Positions 14,501 to 15,486 of a DNA stretch of 15,486 bases are shown piece by piece (position 1 is the stretch's first letter; each line of letters begins with the position of its first letter). Below the pieces are notes generated by a model. That model was not told the DNA's origin. It searched no databases and was given only the letters and a program-made list of their open reading frames with translations. The DNA comes from an uncultured Anaerocolumna sp. (lineage in GTDB: Bacteria; Bacillota; Clostridia; Lachnospirales; Lachnospiraceae): positions 1-15,486 of the forward strand of contig CALDJN010000178.1 in the NCBI GenBank assembly GCA_937901695.1. The letters are read 5' to 3'. The position numbers and the translations under genes were made by a program.

Positions 14501-15486
14501 TATGAGTATTCATAAAAGTAAGGGATTGGAATTTCCTATTGTCTTTGTGGCAGGTACGGGAAAAGTCTTTAACAATCAGGATTCCAGAGGTAAATTATTA
14601 ATCCATCCTGATTTGGGTTTAGGACCGGATTATGTGGACCATAAGCTAAGAATAAAAGCACCTACATTAGTAAAGAAAGTGATACAGAAGGAACTGGTAT
14701 TAGAAAACTTAGGAGAGGAACTAAGAGTTCTATATGTTGCACTGACCAGAGCCAAGGAGAAGCTAATCATTACTGGTGGCGTGAAAAAATTAGAGGACAA
14801 ACTGAAAAAATGGAGTTCCATTTGCAAGCAGAAGGAAAAACAGCTTTTATTCTACCAGTTAAGCACAGCGGCTAACTATCTTGACTGGATTGTTCCGGCT
14901 GCTATGCGACATAAGGGGTTTGAAGATATACTAAAAAAATATGAAGCATATCCGGATAAAAGTAATCCGTTGTATAATGGCAACATACAAATAAAAGTAA
15001 GGATAATTTCTTATGAGGAATTGGCTAGAGAAGAATTAGGTGAGCAAATATTTAAGAGAGCCAACAAAGACCAACTCCTTCATTGGAATAATAATATAGT
15101 ATATAATGAGAATGTAAGGAAAGAAATTCAGTCACTGATGGAATATCAATATCCTTATGAAGCTGAAACCAATATTCATACAAAACTTACCGTATCAGAA
15201 TTAAAGCGGCTTGGGCAAATGGAAGCAGAGGAATTAGGAGCACCATTAAAGGGAACAGAAAAAGCTATGGATGAGGTGCCGGTTCCAAACTTTATAAAAC
15301 AGTCAGAAAAATTGACTAAAGCCAACATTGGTACCCTTTATCACAGTGTATTAGAGCATATGAATCTTTTGGAAACTCACGCATTAGAAGATGTGGAAAG
15401 CTGTCTTTTAAAGCTGGTTCTTACAGGTAAAATCAGTGAAATGGAGATGGAACTATTAGATAAGGAAAAATTGTGTACATTTGTAC
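11502..15486 (+). CDS. addA: ATP-dependent helicase/nuclease subunit AddA (partial, runs off right edge)
   Basis: The first 1328 codons of AddA, the UvrD-like 3'-5' helicase and nuclease subunit that partners AddB. The motifs are Q10 in WTEEQ, Walker A AAAGSGKT (residues 25-32), FTNKAAAEMRERI, DFNDLEHFA, Walker B ILIDEYQDSN (Asp400-Glu401), GDVKQSIYKFRLARPELF, LHKNFRSR, IMSIHKSKGLEFPIVFVAG (about 1000) and LRVLYVALTRAKEKL (1074 on). The start of the nuclease domain is GTLYHSVLEHM (His1281); the catalytic DYK part is beyond the edge. The ATG is chosen because GGAGG lies 7 bases before it. Alignment from memory with Bacillus AddA shows extra segments at about residues 457-512 and 745-894. The complete protein should therefore be well above the usual 1230-1250 residues. 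The frame is open throughout, so the gene looks intact. Confidence 0.97.
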   Translation, partial: MAEMKWTEEQKKVIDLRNRNILVSAAAGSGKTAVLVERIISMISEGEHPIDIDRLLIVTFTNKAAAEMRERIGKAIDKKIKEMPENPHLQKQMTLIHSAQITTIHSFCLNVIRNHFNLIDLDPSFRIADEVELTLLKSDVLGELLENYYEEGGEEFLDFIESFSAGKSDDEIEDLVLKLYHFSMSYPWPEEWLEEKKSTFDVSSVEDMKESDWMKALLHNINSVVMDMMERCDEALSICNDTDGPGAYRAALQSDMELLEALSKIKDYEQYGTALSNFNFARLSGKKEEGVREEKKSQVKAIRDDIKKVINDLKKNYFFQSPEEMLADLQAMKQQVEVLINLTKDFAAAFADKKADKNLVDFNDLEHFALNILVHKENGLEKPSPAADELSEYYEEILIDEYQDSNFVQEKILNSISKERIGRPNLFMVGDVKQSIYKFRLARPELFMEKYMEYSTEDKIPCTDMQGFQLENDTKDSGKSEILNESPNVTDVKGYANLIDGQDNTQLIDNPYQRIDLHKNFRSREVVLNSINFLFEQIMTKKLGNIEYDDKAALYPGADFGREEKGISKDTELMLVNIGPNEEAMDGEADSIIHSDAGEISEEEEEYTAKEIEAKAIARRIKELTNPESGLIIKDGNTFRRAQYRDIVILLRTMSNWSEVFADTLGAENIPAHTDTGSGYFSTIEIRTILNLLKIIDNPRQDIPFTSVLRSPIVGLSSNELAEIRIPQRRKSMYEAVVEYVNEHTAIGDENSDGQSNTVEADNVKIEKEESYYINKNVVKESKVEHIGSSKVIEKSNLGESQLIDEKLGDKRKGDKETDSQEKDGDYLRKSNLSNDKNINNDLVESDLTDSIDDVKVNSGQSYGNYADNQTVNIPYNRNLDSDVNQMDGNYDKEMILADKLRTFLHQLDQYRDMVCFLSIHQLILKVLDDTGYYHFAAAMPGGEKRKANIDMLVQKAVQFENTSYSGLFHFVRYIEKLHKYDIDFGEASIAGENDNTVKIMSIHKSKGLEFPIVFVAGTGKVFNNQDSRGKLLIHPDLGLGPDYVDHKLRIKAPTLVKKVIQKELVLENLGEELRVLYVALTRAKEKLIITGGVKKLEDKLKKWSSICKQKEKQLLFYQLSTAANYLDWIVPAAMRHKGFEDILKKYEAYPDKSNPLYNGNIQIKVRIISYEELAREELGEQIFKRANKDQLLHWNNNIVYNENVRKEIQSLMEYQYPYEAETNIHTKLTVSELKRLGQMEAEELGAPLKGTEKAMDEVPVPNFIKQSEKLTKANIGTLYHSVLEHMNLLETHALEDVESCLLKLVLTGKISEMEMELLDKEKLCTFV
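13734..14183 (+). other. 150-residue hydrophilic insertion within AddA
   Basis: Residues 745-894 lie between MYEAVVEYVNEH and MILADKLRTFLHQL. In Bacillus AddA, recalled from memory, the two flanks are only a few residues apart. The stretch is rich in Asp, Glu, Asn, Lys and Ser and has almost no aromatic or long hydrophobic runs. It looks disordered and shows no clear internal repeat or motif. The reading frame is kept on both sides. Confidence 0.75.

Overview
The window looks like the chromosome of a low-GC Gram-positive anaerobe, most likely a Clostridia member of the Lachnospiraceae type. The evidence is AT-rich DNA with strong GGAGG-type ribosome binding sites and frequent TTG starts, sigma-A-like TTGACA-17-TATACT promoters, an AddAB recombination nuclease in place of RecBCD, and a small HPr-like protein of a kind I recall from this group. 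This placement is inference; no rRNA or marker gene is present.

Left region (1-7449): a polyol or sugar utilisation locus. Two divergent units leave a shared regulatory gap (1571-2100). The minus-strand unit encodes a zinc-dependent dehydrogenase that closely resembles erythritol/L-threitol dehydrogenases, followed by the start of a DhaK-family kinase that runs off the left edge. The plus-strand unit encodes a ribose-type ABC importer (two-domain ATPase, permease, lipoprotein binding protein) and a small His-less HPr-like protein, and ends in a strong terminator. Next comes a ROK-family repressor gene with its own promoter, broken by a frameshift in its zinc motif. My reading is that a C4 polyol or related sugar is imported by the ABC system, oxidised by the dehydrogenase and phosphorylated by the DhaK-type kinase. 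Both divergent promoters carry nearly the same 15-bp motif at the -10, a good candidate operator.

Middle (7450-8068): a non-coding stretch with one doubtful minus-strand ORF, a perfect 19-bp terminator hairpin, a probable promoter and a roughly 190-nt region predicted to fold as a closed, multi-hairpin RNA leader ahead of addB.

Right region (8069-15486): addB and addA, overlapping by 44 bp, encode the two-subunit helicase-nuclease for double-strand break processing. AddB is complete, with Walker A, nuclease and iron-sulfur cysteine motifs. AddA is cut by the right edge before most of its nuclease domain. It carries a striking hydrophilic insertion of about 150 residues and a second one of about 50.

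No CRISPR array, tRNA, rRNA or insertion sequence was seen. The most notable items are the broken ROK regulator with the shared operator motif, the His-less HPr-like protein in a non-PTS operon, the structured addB leader, and the long AddA insertion.
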